Notes under the pieces: model-generated
Told to the model about the DNA's origin: nothing
The model's input: the letters and a program-made list of their open reading frames with translations, nothing else
Database searches by the model: none
Shown: piece by piece, positions 50,455 to 60,418 of the stretch
Layout of the letters: the number at the start of each line of letters is the position of its first letter
Position numbering within the stretch: position 1 is the stretch's first letter
Origin: Planctomycetota bacterium
GTDB taxonomy: Bacteria > Planctomycetota > Planctomycetia > Isosphaerales > Isosphaeraceae
Direction of reading: 5' to 3'
Length of the DNA stretch: 64,000 nt
Assembly: GCA_028291545.1 (NCBI GenBank)
Contig: JAQGHR010000164.1
Coordinates: forward strand, 1-64,000
Made by a program: the position numbers and the translations under genes

Positions 50455-53400
50455 TCACTTCGTCCGCTTTCGGAACGCGGCGGCGAGGATCTTGCCCTTG
50501 AAGGAAGTCACGGAGATTCGCCCGGGGCCGACTCCCTTGAAGACCGTGACGAAGTTACTGCCGGGCGTGCCCGTGTCCTCCCCATCAAGGAGCTGGCCGT
50601 TGGCACCTCTCACGGCGTTGGGCGGGGTCCCGCTCACGGTGAGTTGAACGTTCTTGTGAAGCGAATACGGCTTCCTGGTGTGGAGCGAGACGGTGTGTGC
50701 CGTCGCATCATAGGTTGCCGAGCTGAGCGCGATCGTCTGGTCGTCCTTCGTGCCGAACCTCCCGTCCTTGCCGGCGAAGACGAGCTGATAGTTGCTCAGG
50801 GACTGGGCGGTCGCGACATCCAAGGGTCCGTCGAAGGTCACCAGGATGTTCGACGTCTGGGCATGGAAACCGGAGCGATCGACCCCGAGGACCCTGGGAC
50901 CGTCGGTGCCGATCGGTGGTGTCGTCGGCGCGGCGTTGACGGTGACCACGGATGCGGCGATGTTCGTCGCCGGATTCACGTCGGGCACGGCCGAGGTCAC
51001 GGTCGCCGGGGTCGTCAGCGTTCCCGTCGTCGTGGGGTTCAAGACAAGCGTCACCGTCGCCGAGGCGCCCGCGGCCAGCGTGCCGAACGCCGCCGTGAGT
51101 TGATTATTCGCCGTCGAGGTCGAACCTTGCGTCGTGGTCGCGGAGACGATCGTCGCGCCGGCCGGAATCGGCGCCGTCAAGTTCACGACGCCAGCGCCCG
51201 TGGTCGTCGACGAGTTGGTGACCGTGAACATGATCGCGACCGGCGATCCGACGGTGACGGGATTCGGATTGGCGACGGTCGTGAGGATGAGGTCCACGCC
51301 CTGAGCGACGAGCGTCGCGACCGAGGCGGTGTTATTCGCCAGGTTCGTATCGCTCTCCGTCTGGGTCGTGGTCACCGTGTCGATGAGCGTGCCGCCCGTA
51401 TTCGCGACGACGGTGATCGTCAACGTCGCGGACGCGCCCGAGGCCAGGCTGCCGATGTTCGCCGTCACGGTCGAGCCGGACTGCGAGACGTTATTGGCGG
51501 ACGAGGTCGCGCCGATGAAACTGACGCCCGTGGGCAAGGTGTCGGTCACGACCAGATTGGTCGCGGCGGACGGGCCGGCGTTGCTGACCACGATGGTATA
51601 GGTGATCTGCCCGCCAATCGCAAACGGAGCCGGGGACGCCGTGATGGTGACCGATGTGTCGGCCGTCGGTGCGACGTTGGCCACGTCGGCCGAGAACTCG
51701 GAGGTGTTGCCCCCGCCGTCGGTCGCCGTCGCCGACAGCACGCTGCCCACGGTCAGAATTGCGGTCGTCGGGGTGGTGAAGGTGGCGTTACCCGACGCGT
51801 CGGTCGTGACATTGGTCGAGCCGACGAAGGTCTTGCCCTGTCCGTTGCCCGAGGGATCGGCCGCCGTGTTCGAGTAGATCTCGATGCTGTAGGAGGTGCT
51901 CGGCGCGCTGTGCAGAGTGCCGGTGACGGTCGTGACGTTATTGGTCGTCACCACACCGGTGATCACCGGGTAGTTCTGAAGATTGTTGGGTCCGACGCCG
52001 GGGTTGGTGGCGACATTCTGATTGACGCCCTTGGGCGCCAGGTCGATACCAAGGCCGGTGTTGCCGAAGATCGAGTTACGACGGATCGAGATCCCCGTCC
52101 CGGTGTTCACGAAGACGCCGGCTCCGGCGTTGTTCGCGATCGTGTTCGCCGCCCCCGCGACCGTTCCGCCGATCTGGCTATTGGTCGCCCCGTCCACGAA
52201 GACGCCATCGCCCGTATTGGCCAGCGCAGTCACACCGTCGGACTGGAGACCGATGAGGTTCGACTGGATGATGTTGCCGGTGGTCGCCGTGCCGAGCAGC
52301 GAAACGCCGGCACCGGTATTCCCGGAGACCACGTTCCGCGCGAGGCCGCCCGCTGTTCCGCCGACCGTATTGCCCGTCGTGCCATCTCGCAGGACGATGC
52401 CGCCGCCGTTGGCCACGGCGACGGAACCGGGGAGGTTGGTGCCTACGAAGTTGCCCTGGACGAGATTATTGGCGGAGATCGTTCCCGTCGCCCCCGTCTG
52501 GCCACGGATCTGGATGCCGGGGCCGGTCGATCCGGCGATCACGTTGTTCGCCGTCGCCGCAACGCCACCGATCGTGTTACCGATCGCGCCGTTCTCCAAC
52601 TCGATCCCGGCCGTGCTGGCCTGAGTCCCGCCGAGGGCTGTGGAACCGTCGGCGTTCAGGCCAACCGTGTTGCCAACGACGACGTTGTTGGTCGATCCGA
52701 CGATCAGGATGTTGCTCGTCGTGTTGCCAGAGATGATGTTCCGGTTGCTGACGCTCGACCCGCCGATCGAGTTCCCCGTCGCCCCGCTCGCGAGCTCGAC
52801 GCCGATGGCGTTGCCGAGGCCGGCGGTTCCCGACGAGGTCAGCCCGATGTAATTACCCTGCATCGAGTTGCCTGCGGAACCCGTATCCGTGACCAGGACG
52901 CCAACCCCGGTGTTGCCCGAGATCACGTTGCGTGCGGCGACGATGGCGCCGCCGATCGTGTTGTTGGAAGCTCCGGAGGCGATCACGATACCGTTGGCGT
53001 TGCGGATCGCGACGGTGCCGCCCAGGTCGGTCCCGATGATGTTGCCCTGAATCGCATTCCCGCTGGAGGTTGCGCCGGTGATCGAGACGCCAGGCCCGGT
53101 GTTGCCGGAGATCACGTTGCGGAACGTGGTGGAAAGGCCGCCGATTGAGTTGTTGGCCGACCCGTTGATCAAGATCCCGATGGCGTTGGCCTTGGCGGCC
53201 GTGCCGTCGGCGTTCACGCCAATCAACGACTGCTGGACTGCGTTGCCGCCCACGCCGGTAATCACCACGCCCGAGCCGGTGAAACCGCCGATCGCGATGC
53301 CGCGAATGGTCGAGGGAGACGTCCCGACGGGCAAGTTAATCGTGAGCCCGTCGTTGGTCCCGGCCGGGAGCGTCGAACCATCAAGCTCAATCAACGGAGT

Positions 53401-53724
53401 GGAAATGACCGGGCCACCGTTGGTCGGCTGGCTCGAAGCGTCGAGCAAAGCCGTGTCCGTGATCGTCGGGAGCGCACCGGTCGTCAGGCTGATGGTGTGA
53501 ACGCCCGTGCCGCTGATATTGAAGTTGATGACGTCGCTGCCGACGTTGCCGTTGGCATCGAGGATCGCCTTGCGAAGCGAGCCCTCACCGTTGTCGTTGG
53601 TGTTCAACACGAAGAAGGTCGTCAGGAGGCGACGATCCTCCAGTGCCTCGATCCGAGGCCGTGATGCGGACTTGCGCCGACCACGAGGGCCGGCGGACTC
53701 GAGGCCGAACAGGCGTCGTCGCAT
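50455..53724 (-). CDS. large exported beta-helix/DUF11 surface protein with LEDRRLL motif
   Basis: A 1,089-residue surface or secreted protein. The N-terminus is basic and contains 'RIEALEDRRLLTTFFVLN', the planctomycete LEDRRLL export motif followed by a CSLREA-type start ('NTNDNGEGSLRKAILDANGN'). Residues about 130-600 are a right-handed beta-helix of repeats such as 'NTIGGAIVAARNVISGNTGV' and 'SIGGSSVSNRNIISGNTTSN'. Then follow two DUF11 repeats ('ITYTIVVSNAGPSAATNLVV', 'VAIMFTVTNSSTTTGAGVVN') and a C-terminal Ig-like/SbsA region with 'GPRVLGVDRSGFHAQTSNIL'. ATG 53724 has GGAGG eight bases upstream. No anchor or autotransporter barrel is seen. Adhesion or matrix role is inferred from the fold only. 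Confidence 0.88.
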   Translation of the reverse strand: MRRRLFGLESAGPRGRRKSASRPRIEALEDRRLLTTFFVLNTNDNGEGSLRKAILDANGNVGSDVINFNISGTGVHTISLTTGALPTITDTALLDASSQPTNGGPVISTPLIELDGSTLPAGTNDGLTINLPVGTSPSTIRGIAIGGFTGSGVVITGVGGNAVQQSLIGVNADGTAAKANAIGILINGSANNSIGGLSTTFRNVISGNTGPGVSITGATSSGNAIQGNIIGTDLGGTVAIRNANGIVIASGASNNTIGGAIVAARNVISGNTGVGVLVTDTGSAGNSMQGNYIGLTSSGTAGLGNAIGVELASGATGNSIGGSSVSNRNIISGNTTSNILIVGSTNNVVVGNTVGLNADGSTALGGTQASTAGIELENGAIGNTIGGVAATANNVIAGSTGPGIQIRGQTGATGTISANNLVQGNFVGTNLPGSVAVANGGGIVLRDGTTGNTVGGTAGGLARNVVSGNTGAGVSLLGTATTGNIIQSNLIGLQSDGVTALANTGDGVFVDGATNSQIGGTVAGAANTIANNAGAGVFVNTGTGISIRRNSIFGNTGLGIDLAPKGVNQNVATNPGVGPNNLQNYPVITGVVTTNNVTTVTGTLHSAPSTSYSIEIYSNTAADPSGNGQGKTFVGSTNVTTDASGNATFTTPTTAILTVGSVLSATATDGGGNTSEFSADVANVAPTADTSVTITASPAPFAIGGQITYTIVVSNAGPSAATNLVVTDTLPTGVSFIGATSSANNVSQSGSTVTANIGSLASGASATLTITVVANTGGTLIDTVTTTQTESDTNLANNTASVATLVAQGVDLILTTVANPNPVTVGSPVAIMFTVTNSSTTTGAGVVNLTAPIPAGATIVSATTTQGSTSTANNQLTAAFGTLAAGASATVTLVLNPTTTGTLTTPATVTSAVPDVNPATNIAASVVTVNAAPTTPPIGTDGPRVLGVDRSGFHAQTSNILVTFDGPLDVATAQSLSNYQLVFAGKDGRFGTKDDQTIALSSATYDATAHTVSLHTRKPYSLHKNVQLTVSGTPPNAVRGANGQLLDGEDTGTPGSNFVTVFKGVGPGRISVTSFKGKILAAAFRKRTK

Positions 53725-53845
53725 GGATATCGCCTCCGGAATGCGGTCCCGCCCGTCTTCTCGACGCGATTGGCGGGTCAACCGTCCGTGGATGGGGTAC
53801 CTGGGTTGAATCGAGGCCCTGGAGAAGCAGGGTTGACCGTCGATG

Positions 53846-53873
53846 AGTCTACACGCGCCCCGGAATTTGTCAA
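53846..53873 (-). promoter_or_regulatory. strong promoter for the surface protein
   Basis: On the minus strand a perfect TTGACA (53873-53868), a 16-base spacer and TAGACT (53851-53846). The start codon at 53724 is about 115 bases from the expected transcription start, a rather long leader. The region is AT-richer than its surroundings. Confidence 0.6.
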
Positions 53874-53930
53874 GAAATACATGATGGCATGGATGATATT
53901 ACTCCCTGTGTGTACCCCTCGCAATAGTGG

Positions 53931-55652
53931 TCAGTAACCCATCGCTCCGCCGTCTTTCCTCGGGTCGGAACCACCCATCAGCGTGCCGCGATCGAGGTCG
54001 ATGCGGATGGCCTGATAGCCTCCGTATCCGCCTCGCCCGCTGGCGAGTTGATGTCCCTTGGCTTCCAGCGCCCGTCGTACAGTCCCGTCGATCGCCGATT
54101 CCAGCCAGACCGAGCCGCCTCCCCGGGCTTTCTCGCCCGTTGGCTCCGACGAGCCCGAATGTCGCCATCGGGGCGCGTCACCGGCGGACTGGGCGTCCAT
54201 GCCGAAGTCGATCATATTCGTCAGAACCTGCACATGCCCCTGGGGTTGCATATCTCCGCCCATGACGCCGAACGCAAGCCAGGGCAATCCGTCCTTGGTG
54301 ACAAAGCCGGGGATGATCGTGTGAAACGGCCGCTTTCCCGGCTCCAGGCAGTTGGGATGCTTCGGGTCGAGCGCGAACAGGGAACCTCGGTTCTGGAGAG
54401 GGAATCCCAGATCGCCCGGGACGTGCCCCGACCCGAAGCCGTTGAAGTTGCTCTGAATCAAACTGACGCAGTTCCGATCCTTGTCCACCACGGTCATGTA
54501 AATCGTGTCCGCGTCGGGCGGATCGCCAGGCACCGGCGAGAGACTGGCCCGGTCGGCTTTCAGCAGGGCCGAGCGGGTTTTTGCGTATCGCTTCGAGATC
54601 AGGCCGGCGATGGGAACTTTGGCCCGTTCCGGATCGGCGTAATATCGGGCTCGGTCTTCATACGCGAGCTTCTTCGCTTCCACCATCAGGTGGATCGCCT
54701 CGGCCGACTGCGCACCCATCGACTTGAGATTGAACGGTTCGAGCAGGTTCAGCATCTGCAGGACCGCGATCCCCTGCCCGTTGGGCGGCAGTTCCCAGAC
54801 GTCATAACCCCGATAATTCGTCGAAACCGGTTCGACCCAGTTGCTCGTGTTCGATGCGAGATCCTCGGCCCGAAGCAATCCACCAACCCCGCGGGAATAG
54901 GCGTCGATGCTCGCGGCGATCGAACCCTTGTAATAGCCGTCACGACCCTCCGAGGCGACGCCCCGGAGTGATCTCGCGAGTCCGGGATTCTTGAACAGAT
55001 CACCGAACCCGGGGGCCTTCCCGCCCGGCAAGAAACAGGCGGCCGAAGTCGGAACCCGGGAAAGGCCAGGCGCGGCGGCGTCCCAATCCGCGGCGATGAT
55101 CTCGCTGACGGGAAAACCCTCGTCCGCGTGCCGGATCGCCGGAGCCAGGAGTTCTTTGAGGGGCTTTGAGCCGAATCGATCACGCAAGGTCACCCAGCCG
55201 TCCACGCAACCCGGGACCGACCAGCTCAACGGGCCGGTGGCCGGAATCTCCTTGAGGTTGCGCGACTGGAACGCCTCGATCGTCGCGGCTTTCGGAGCGC
55301 GCCCGCTCGCGTTCAGCCCGAACAGTTTCTTCGCTTTCGCATCCCAGACGATGGCAAAGAGATCGCCTCCAATCCCGCACGACATCGGCTCGACCACGCC
55401 CAGCACGGCGTTGGCCGCGATCGCCGCATCGATCGCGTTTCCGCCATCCTGCAACACGCGAATCGCCGCCGCCGTCGCCAGGGGTTGGCTCGTCGCGGCC
55501 ATACCGTTGCGCGCAAGCACGGCGGAGCGGGTCTTGTGAAGAGGTCCGGACGGGCGATCGTGGGCAGCCACTCGCGTGAGTCCTCGGAGGGAAAGAAGCA
55601 TGGTCGAAGCCGCGCCAAGCAAAACCTCACGCCGGCCGAATCTCTGCGTCAT
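53931..55652 (-). CDS. gamma-glutamyltransferase-family (GGT) Ntn hydrolase
   Basis: A 573-residue GGT-family protein that should self-cleave into two subunits and hydrolyse or transfer gamma-glutamyl groups outside the cytoplasm. The N-terminus 'RFGRREVLLGAASTMLLSL' looks like a Tat signal. The large-subunit part shows 'ATSQPLATAAAIRVLQDGGN', 'SCGIGGDLFAIVWD' and 'LSWSVPGCVDGWVTLRDRFG'. The new N-terminus is expected at Thr in 'DADTIYMTVVDKDRNCVSLI' near residue 382, followed by 'SNFNGFGSGHVPGDLGFPLQ' and 'FGVMGGDMQPQGHVQVLTNM'. ATG 55652 has GGAGGA upstream. Ribokinase lies just upstream, on the same strand. Confidence 0.9.
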   Translation of the reverse strand: MTQRFGRREVLLGAASTMLLSLRGLTRVAAHDRPSGPLHKTRSAVLARNGMAATSQPLATAAAIRVLQDGGNAIDAAIAANAVLGVVEPMSCGIGGDLFAIVWDAKAKKLFGLNASGRAPKAATIEAFQSRNLKEIPATGPLSWSVPGCVDGWVTLRDRFGSKPLKELLAPAIRHADEGFPVSEIIAADWDAAAPGLSRVPTSAACFLPGGKAPGFGDLFKNPGLARSLRGVASEGRDGYYKGSIAASIDAYSRGVGGLLRAEDLASNTSNWVEPVSTNYRGYDVWELPPNGQGIAVLQMLNLLEPFNLKSMGAQSAEAIHLMVEAKKLAYEDRARYYADPERAKVPIAGLISKRYAKTRSALLKADRASLSPVPGDPPDADTIYMTVVDKDRNCVSLIQSNFNGFGSGHVPGDLGFPLQNRGSLFALDPKHPNCLEPGKRPFHTIIPGFVTKDGLPWLAFGVMGGDMQPQGHVQVLTNMIDFGMDAQSAGDAPRWRHSGSSEPTGEKARGGGSVWLESAIDGTVRRALEAKGHQLASGRGGYGGYQAIRIDLDRGTLMGGSDPRKDGGAMGY

Positions 55653-55774
55653 GTGCGTCCTCCTCCGATCGATATCATCGTTGCGTTGAGGCGTTTTCGT
55701 CGTGAAGAATTCCACAAAGCCCATCGTCGGTGATCGTGGCCACGGGTGCGAGCAGAAAGGGACCGGCGAATCGA

Positions 55775-56722
55775 TCAAACAACGAGGGGAATTCGCTCAT
55801 GGTGCCTCGTCAGTCGATCGATCTGATCTCGCGTCGGCAATGCGCCTTGAGCACCCGTTTTTGTCACCGCGATCGCTCCCGCCGCGCAGGCCCACCCGGC
55901 GGCGTCATGTAGCGTTCGATCCTCCGCCAGAGCGACGGCCAGGGCGCCGCTAAACGCGTCCCCGGCTCCGACGGTGTCGACCACCGTCACGCTCGGGGCC
56001 GCGATGATTCGTTCGCCTTGGGCCGTGATGATCAGGCAGCCGGCCTCGCCCAACGTGACGATCACGTCACGGACGCCCGACTCTCGTAGAATGCGTGCGG
56101 CGCGTCTCGCCCCGGCCGCCCCGTCGGCCGGGACTCCGGTCAGCATCGCGGCTTCTTCTTCGTTCGGCGTCAGGATATCCACCAGCGCGAGGAAGTCCGG
56201 GTCGGAGGCAAACGGACAGGCCGGCGCGGGGTTCACGACCGTGGTCATGCCCGATCTTCGGGCACGTTCCAGCCCACGGAGCACGGTCGCGGGCGGGACC
56301 TCCAGGCTGGCGAGCAAGACGCCGGGCGGGGCAAAGACGGAGTCGGGAAGGGCGTCGATATCCTCGGGCAAGAGATGGCCGCTTGCCCCCGGGGCCACGC
56401 CGATCAGGTTCCGGCCATCCTCGCCGACGAAGATGAGGGCGACCTGGTTGGCCTCTCGCAGAACGGTCTTCGCGAACGAGAGATCGAGGCCTTCCGCGCG
56501 GTCGTTCTCGGCGACCCGGCGGCCGAAATCGTCGTCGCCCAGCGCCGTCAGAAAGATCACGTCGGCACCCGCGCGACGGGCCGCGATCGCCTGATTGGCC
56601 CCTTTTCCTCCGGGGCCGGTATGCAACTGGCCGCCCAGGAGGGTCTCGCCCGGTCTTGGCAGGCGGGGCAGCCTCACGGTCAGATCGAACCCGCTGGACC
56701 CGAGCACGACCACCTTGGCCAT
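55775..56722 (-). CDS. rbsK: ribokinase (PfkB family)
   Basis: A 315-residue sugar kinase, most like ribokinase, which phosphorylates ribose at C5. N-terminal 'VVVLGSSGFDLTVRLPRLPR', substrate motif 'GPGGKGANQAIAARRAGADV', 'NPAPACPF', 'TPNEEEAAMLTG' and the C-terminal ATP/catalytic motif 'DTVGAGDAFSGALAVALAED' with catalytic Asp. No ribose transporter or RbsD gene is adjacent, so another sugar is possible. It is 48 bases after the MnmE stop, on the same strand. Confidence 0.88.
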   Translation of the reverse strand: MAKVVVLGSSGFDLTVRLPRLPRPGETLLGGQLHTGPGGKGANQAIAARRAGADVIFLTALGDDDFGRRVAENDRAEGLDLSFAKTVLREANQVALIFVGEDGRNLIGVAPGASGHLLPEDIDALPDSVFAPPGVLLASLEVPPATVLRGLERARRSGMTTVVNPAPACPFASDPDFLALVDILTPNEEEAAMLTGVPADGAAGARRAARILRESGVRDVIVTLGEAGCLIITAQGERIIAAPSVTVVDTVGAGDAFSGALAVALAEDRTLHDAAGWACAAGAIAVTKTGAQGALPTRDQIDRLTRHHERIPLVV

Positions 56723-56770
56723 GAGAGCTACTCCGCGTTCTCGTCAATGTCGGATGGTCGCGCGGTGGAC

Positions 56771-58105
56771 CTACTTCCCGATGCAGAAGCGGCGAAAGAT
56801 GCGGTCGAGGATATCGTCGGTGACCACCGCGCCGACAACCCGGCCGAGGTCATCGAGCGCCTGGCGGAGGTCGATCGCGACGAGCTCATCTCCGCCGCCC
56901 AGTGTCAACGTGAGGGACGCCGATTGCAAGGCATCGCCGGCACGAATCAGGCTATCCTTACATCGGGCCGACGTGCCTGCGACCGCATCGGACGCGGCGT
57001 TCTCCAGGGAAACCGCGATGGCCGTCCTCAACGCATCGAGCCCGGCACCGGTCGCCGCACTCGTGATGATCGCGCCGGGGCGATGCGGAATGGCGAGGTC
57101 GGCCTTGGTGACGACCAGAAGGCAGCGACCCGCACGCCCGTCGGCGCGATACTCTCCATGCGCATCGGCGGAGATACAGCGCAGGACGAGGTCGGCGGTC
57201 GCGGTCTGTTCGTCGCGAAATCCCTGGGCCTGGACCTCGATCTCGTCGCGGGGAGCCTCGGTCCCCGCGGTATCGATCAGGCTGACGCTGAGGCCGTCAC
57301 AGGTGATCTCCGCCCAGAGGTAGTCACGGGTCGTGCCGGCGATCGCCGAAACCAGGGCCCGGGTCTCGCCCGCCAGCGCGTTGAAGAGACGGCTCTTGCC
57401 GGCGTTGGGCGGCCCGGCGAGGACGACGCGGGGCCGGGTTTCCGGCCGATCGCGGCCCTGGAGCCGCTCGCCGAGAGCATGAAGCTCGCGGGACGCGGTG
57501 GCGAATTCTTGCGCGAGCGAGGCGCGGCCGAGGGGATCGACGTCCGGCTCATCGGCAAAATCGAGGTTGGCTTCCAGGTGTGCGAGCACATCGAGCAAGC
57601 GATCCCGGAGCGCTTCGATCGGCGAGGCGATGCCACCGGCAAGTTGAGCCAGCGCCGCGTCGAGCTGAGCGGGGGAGCTTGCCTCGATGACGCCCAGCAC
57701 GGCCTCCGCCCGGGTCAGGTCGATCCGGCCCGAGACGAAGGCGCGGAGCGTGAATTCTCCCGGTTCGGCGAGGCGTGCTCCGCGTGCCAGACAGTCCGCG
57801 AGGATCTGTTCGAGAATCGGAGCACACCCGATGGTGTGGATCTCCGCCGTGGGCTCGCCCGTGTAGGTCTTCGTTCCCGGCCAGAGGATCAACGCGGCCG
57901 GCACCCTGGATCGAAGACCAGAGACGGTCAACCGGCCCTCGCGACGTTCAGCGCCGCGGCTCCAGGGGCGATCATCGCTCGGGTGGAAACCCTCGCGCGC
58001 GATCTCCAGCGCCCTGCTCCCAGACAATCGCACGATCCCGCGAACCGCCGGGCCGGGCGGGCTGGCGATGGCGGCGATCGTGTCGGCCGAGTCGAGGAGG
58101 ATCAC
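56771..58105 (-). CDS. mnmE: tRNA uridine-5-carboxymethylaminomethyl modification GTPase MnmE
   Basis: A 444-residue enzyme that works with MnmG to modify the wobble uridine of several tRNAs. 'DTIAAIASPPGPAVRGIVRL' is the folate-binding domain start, 'KTYTGEPTAEIHTIG' and 'PGEFTLRAFVSGRIDLTRAE' follow. The G domain has GPPNAGKS, 'AGTTRDYL', DTAG and TKAD (usually NKxD), and the C-terminal Cys motif is 'IFRRFCIGK'. GTG 58105 begins 8 codons before the conserved DTIAAI; another GTG at 58153 is in frame and neither has a strong ribosome-binding site. It directly follows yidC, the conserved yidC-mnmE linkage. Confidence 0.92.
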   Translation of the reverse strand: MILLDSADTIAAIASPPGPAVRGIVRLSGSRALEIAREGFHPSDDRPWSRGAERREGRLTVSGLRSRVPAALILWPGTKTYTGEPTAEIHTIGCAPILEQILADCLARGARLAEPGEFTLRAFVSGRIDLTRAEAVLGVIEASSPAQLDAALAQLAGGIASPIEALRDRLLDVLAHLEANLDFADEPDVDPLGRASLAQEFATASRELHALGERLQGRDRPETRPRVVLAGPPNAGKSRLFNALAGETRALVSAIAGTTRDYLWAEITCDGLSVSLIDTAGTEAPRDEIEVQAQGFRDEQTATADLVLRCISADAHGEYRADGRAGRCLLVVTKADLAIPHRPGAIITSAATGAGLDALRTAIAVSLENAASDAVAGTSARCKDSLIRAGDALQSASLTLTLGGGDELVAIDLRQALDDLGRVVGAVVTDDILDRIFRRFCIGK

Positions 58106-58202
58106 GAGATGGCGGATACGTCGAGGTTGAAGGCCATGAGGTGCGAGAAACACGCCCGATCCATCGAAGAATCGTCCAACGCTCCCGGCCCAGTCGGCTC
58201 GC

Positions 58203-60353
58203 TCACCGTCTCTTGCCGGGCTTCGGTCGGGGCTTCCCGCCCCTATCGGCGTCGCGATCGCGATCCTTGTCGGAGTTATTGCGGATGGTGCGGTCGTTGC
58301 TGGCCTCGGCGAGGAGCTTGTTCAAACGATCGCGGAACCCGCCCGGCTTGGGGGGATTACCACCGCCACCGCCGTTACCATTGCCATTCGGGCCGGGTCG
58401 GTTTCGGCCACCCTTGCCGTCACCAAGCTCCTCCTGAGGAGCGATTGGCTTGTTCTTGATCATCTTGGGGAGGAGCAGGCGCTCGCAGATGGCCCAGGTG
58501 CTACTCGTGATGAAGTAGATGCCGAGACCGGAGGGGACCTTGTAGAACATGAAGCTCATGAAGATCATCATGATCTTCATCATCTTCTGCGTCATCTCCT
58601 GGTCGGGAGTCGTCGCCGGCGGAGAGAACAGCTTCATCTGGACCAGCATCAAGCCCACGACCGCGAACGGCAGTAGATTGAAGTAGTTGCCCAGGATCGG
58701 CAGCTCGGTCGGAAACTGGAACAGCATGTCCGGCGCGGCGAGGTTGTCGATCCAGAGGAACCTTGCGTGCCGCAAGGCGACGCTGTTGTTCAGGGCCTGC
58801 CAGAGTCCGACGAAGATCGGCAACTGAATCAGACCGAGCAAACAGCCACCCAACGGGTTGACTTTATAGGTCTTGTAGAGCGCGAAGGTCTCGCGCGTCA
58901 TGGCCTCCTTGTCGTCCTTGTACTTCTCCTTCAGCTCGGCCATCAGGGGCTGGAGATCCTGCATTCGCTTGGCCGAGATCGCCTGCTTGCGGCTCAAGGG
59001 GAAGAGCAGCAACCGGACGGTGATCGTGAGCAGGATGATCGCAATCCCGTAGTTGCCCCGCTGCCCGCCGAAGAGATGGGCGACGCTCGTGGTGAAGCTG
59101 TAGATCCGATCGAGCAACGGAGCGATCACGCCCTGAGCCAGCGTGGAGGCGTAAGGAATCGAGAACCAGCCGGACTTGCGGTAGGCGGCCAGATCCTCCG
59201 CGCCGAAGGGACGAAGGGCATCGGCGGTCTTCGGCCCCGCGAAGATTTTGAACGACTGGGAAACGCGATGGTTCGGGCCAACCTCGACATCCTTCGACGT
59301 CAGGGCGACCGAGATGTCGGATTTCTGCTTGTCCTTGGGATCGACCCGGACGACGGTTGCCATCGTTTCGGCATCAACCCGAGACTTGTCGGTCGTCGGG
59401 GGCGGGTCGGGAGCGAAGAAGACGGCGAAGTACTGATTCTCGACGCCGGCGTACTTGATCGGGAGGGTCTGGAAAATCTCCGGCGCGTCCTGCTCTTGCT
59501 TCTTCACGACGTCCGTCGCCAGCCGCGTCTCGACCTGCGTGGTCGCTCCCTTGGCAAGGCCGAAGAAGACCTCGCGGAACATGCTGGTGTACCACTCGCC
59601 TTCGACGGGCAGGCCATGCGGACCGTTCAGGCGGTAAATCAGCTTGCGAGCCTTGGGGCTTTCGAACCCGAGGCTCAACTCCAGGCCGTCAGAACCCTTC
59701 CGCAGCCGAAAGGTCTTGGTAATCGTGACCGCGGGGTCGCCGACGGAGGAGCGGAACACCACCTCCTGGCCAATCTCGGCCTGGGTCTTCGGATCCAGGA
59801 CGGGTCGGACGGTCCGTCCTTTCTCGTCCCGGACAACTTCCCAGCGTCGCGTGTCGAGCTTGAACTTCGCGCCCGAGTCCTCGGCCCCGGGGGCGGCGTC
59901 CCTGAGCGAGATGATATTCAAGGCAAACGAGGCGGGGGCGGCGGGATCGGGCTGCACCAGCCGTAAGGGCTTGCGATCTTTCTTGTTGCGGTCTCGCTCG
60001 GCCTCGTGCCGGGCCAGCTCGATCATGTCCACGCCCGCACCGGGCTGCGCGAGCTGGACGCGGAGCAGATAGCCCGCCTTGTCGGCCAGGCTGCCCAGGA
60101 CGAGGTCGTCCGGAGGGACGATCGGGACCTCGGGCGCGGCGGGGGCGGCCAGAACGGGAGCGCCCTTGGGGGCGGCGCCGGCCGGGCCGTCTTTCGCGGG
60201 GTCTGCGGCGGGATCCTGGACGTGCTCGACAACCGCGGGCTTGGGCTTCACCTTGGGGAAGAACCCCAGGCGATCCATGATGAAATTGGCACTCCAGATC
60301 CAGACCAGGCAGGCCGAGACCAAGAGGATGATGCGCTTCGTGTCTTTGCTCAT
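58203..60353 (-). CDS. yidC: membrane protein insertase YidC
   Basis: A 716-residue inner-membrane insertase. The first helix 'RIILLVSACLVWIWSANFIM' is followed by a large periplasmic domain (about 30-410), then the conserved hydrophobic core with 'NYGIAIILLTITVRLLLFPL', 'LMAELKEKYKDDKEAMTRET', 'YKVNPLGGCLLGLIQLPIFV' and 'FYKVPSGLGIYFITSSTWAI'. The C-terminal tail is long, Gly/Asn-rich, then strongly basic, ending 'GGKPRPKPGKRR', which could contact ribosomes. ATG 60353 has GGAAGG nearby. It sits between a metallophosphatase and mnmE on one strand. Confidence 0.95.
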   Translation of the reverse strand: MSKDTKRIILLVSACLVWIWSANFIMDRLGFFPKVKPKPAVVEHVQDPAADPAKDGPAGAAPKGAPVLAAPAAPEVPIVPPDDLVLGSLADKAGYLLRVQLAQPGAGVDMIELARHEAERDRNKKDRKPLRLVQPDPAAPASFALNIISLRDAAPGAEDSGAKFKLDTRRWEVVRDEKGRTVRPVLDPKTQAEIGQEVVFRSSVGDPAVTITKTFRLRKGSDGLELSLGFESPKARKLIYRLNGPHGLPVEGEWYTSMFREVFFGLAKGATTQVETRLATDVVKKQEQDAPEIFQTLPIKYAGVENQYFAVFFAPDPPPTTDKSRVDAETMATVVRVDPKDKQKSDISVALTSKDVEVGPNHRVSQSFKIFAGPKTADALRPFGAEDLAAYRKSGWFSIPYASTLAQGVIAPLLDRIYSFTTSVAHLFGGQRGNYGIAIILLTITVRLLLFPLSRKQAISAKRMQDLQPLMAELKEKYKDDKEAMTRETFALYKTYKVNPLGGCLLGLIQLPIFVGLWQALNNSVALRHARFLWIDNLAAPDMLFQFPTELPILGNYFNLLPFAVVGLMLVQMKLFSPPATTPDQEMTQKMMKIMMIFMSFMFYKVPSGLGIYFITSSTWAICERLLLPKMIKNKPIAPQEELGDGKGGRNRPGPNGNGNGGGGGNPPKPGGFRDRLNKLLAEASNDRTIRNNSDKDRDRDADRGGKPRPKPGKRR

Positions 60354-60418
60354 CGGAAGGGACGGCTCAAGGGGTAGATCGTGCGATGGGATTGAGCGAG
60401 ACGCGATGGCGTGCTCGC

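Noticed and set aside
50398..53148. Very long plus-strand open frame (916 codons) opposite the surface-protein gene
   Set aside because: It is fully antisense to a well-supported gene with repeats and signal features, has an Arg/Gly/Asp-rich composition without domains, and arises from high GC and repeated codons.
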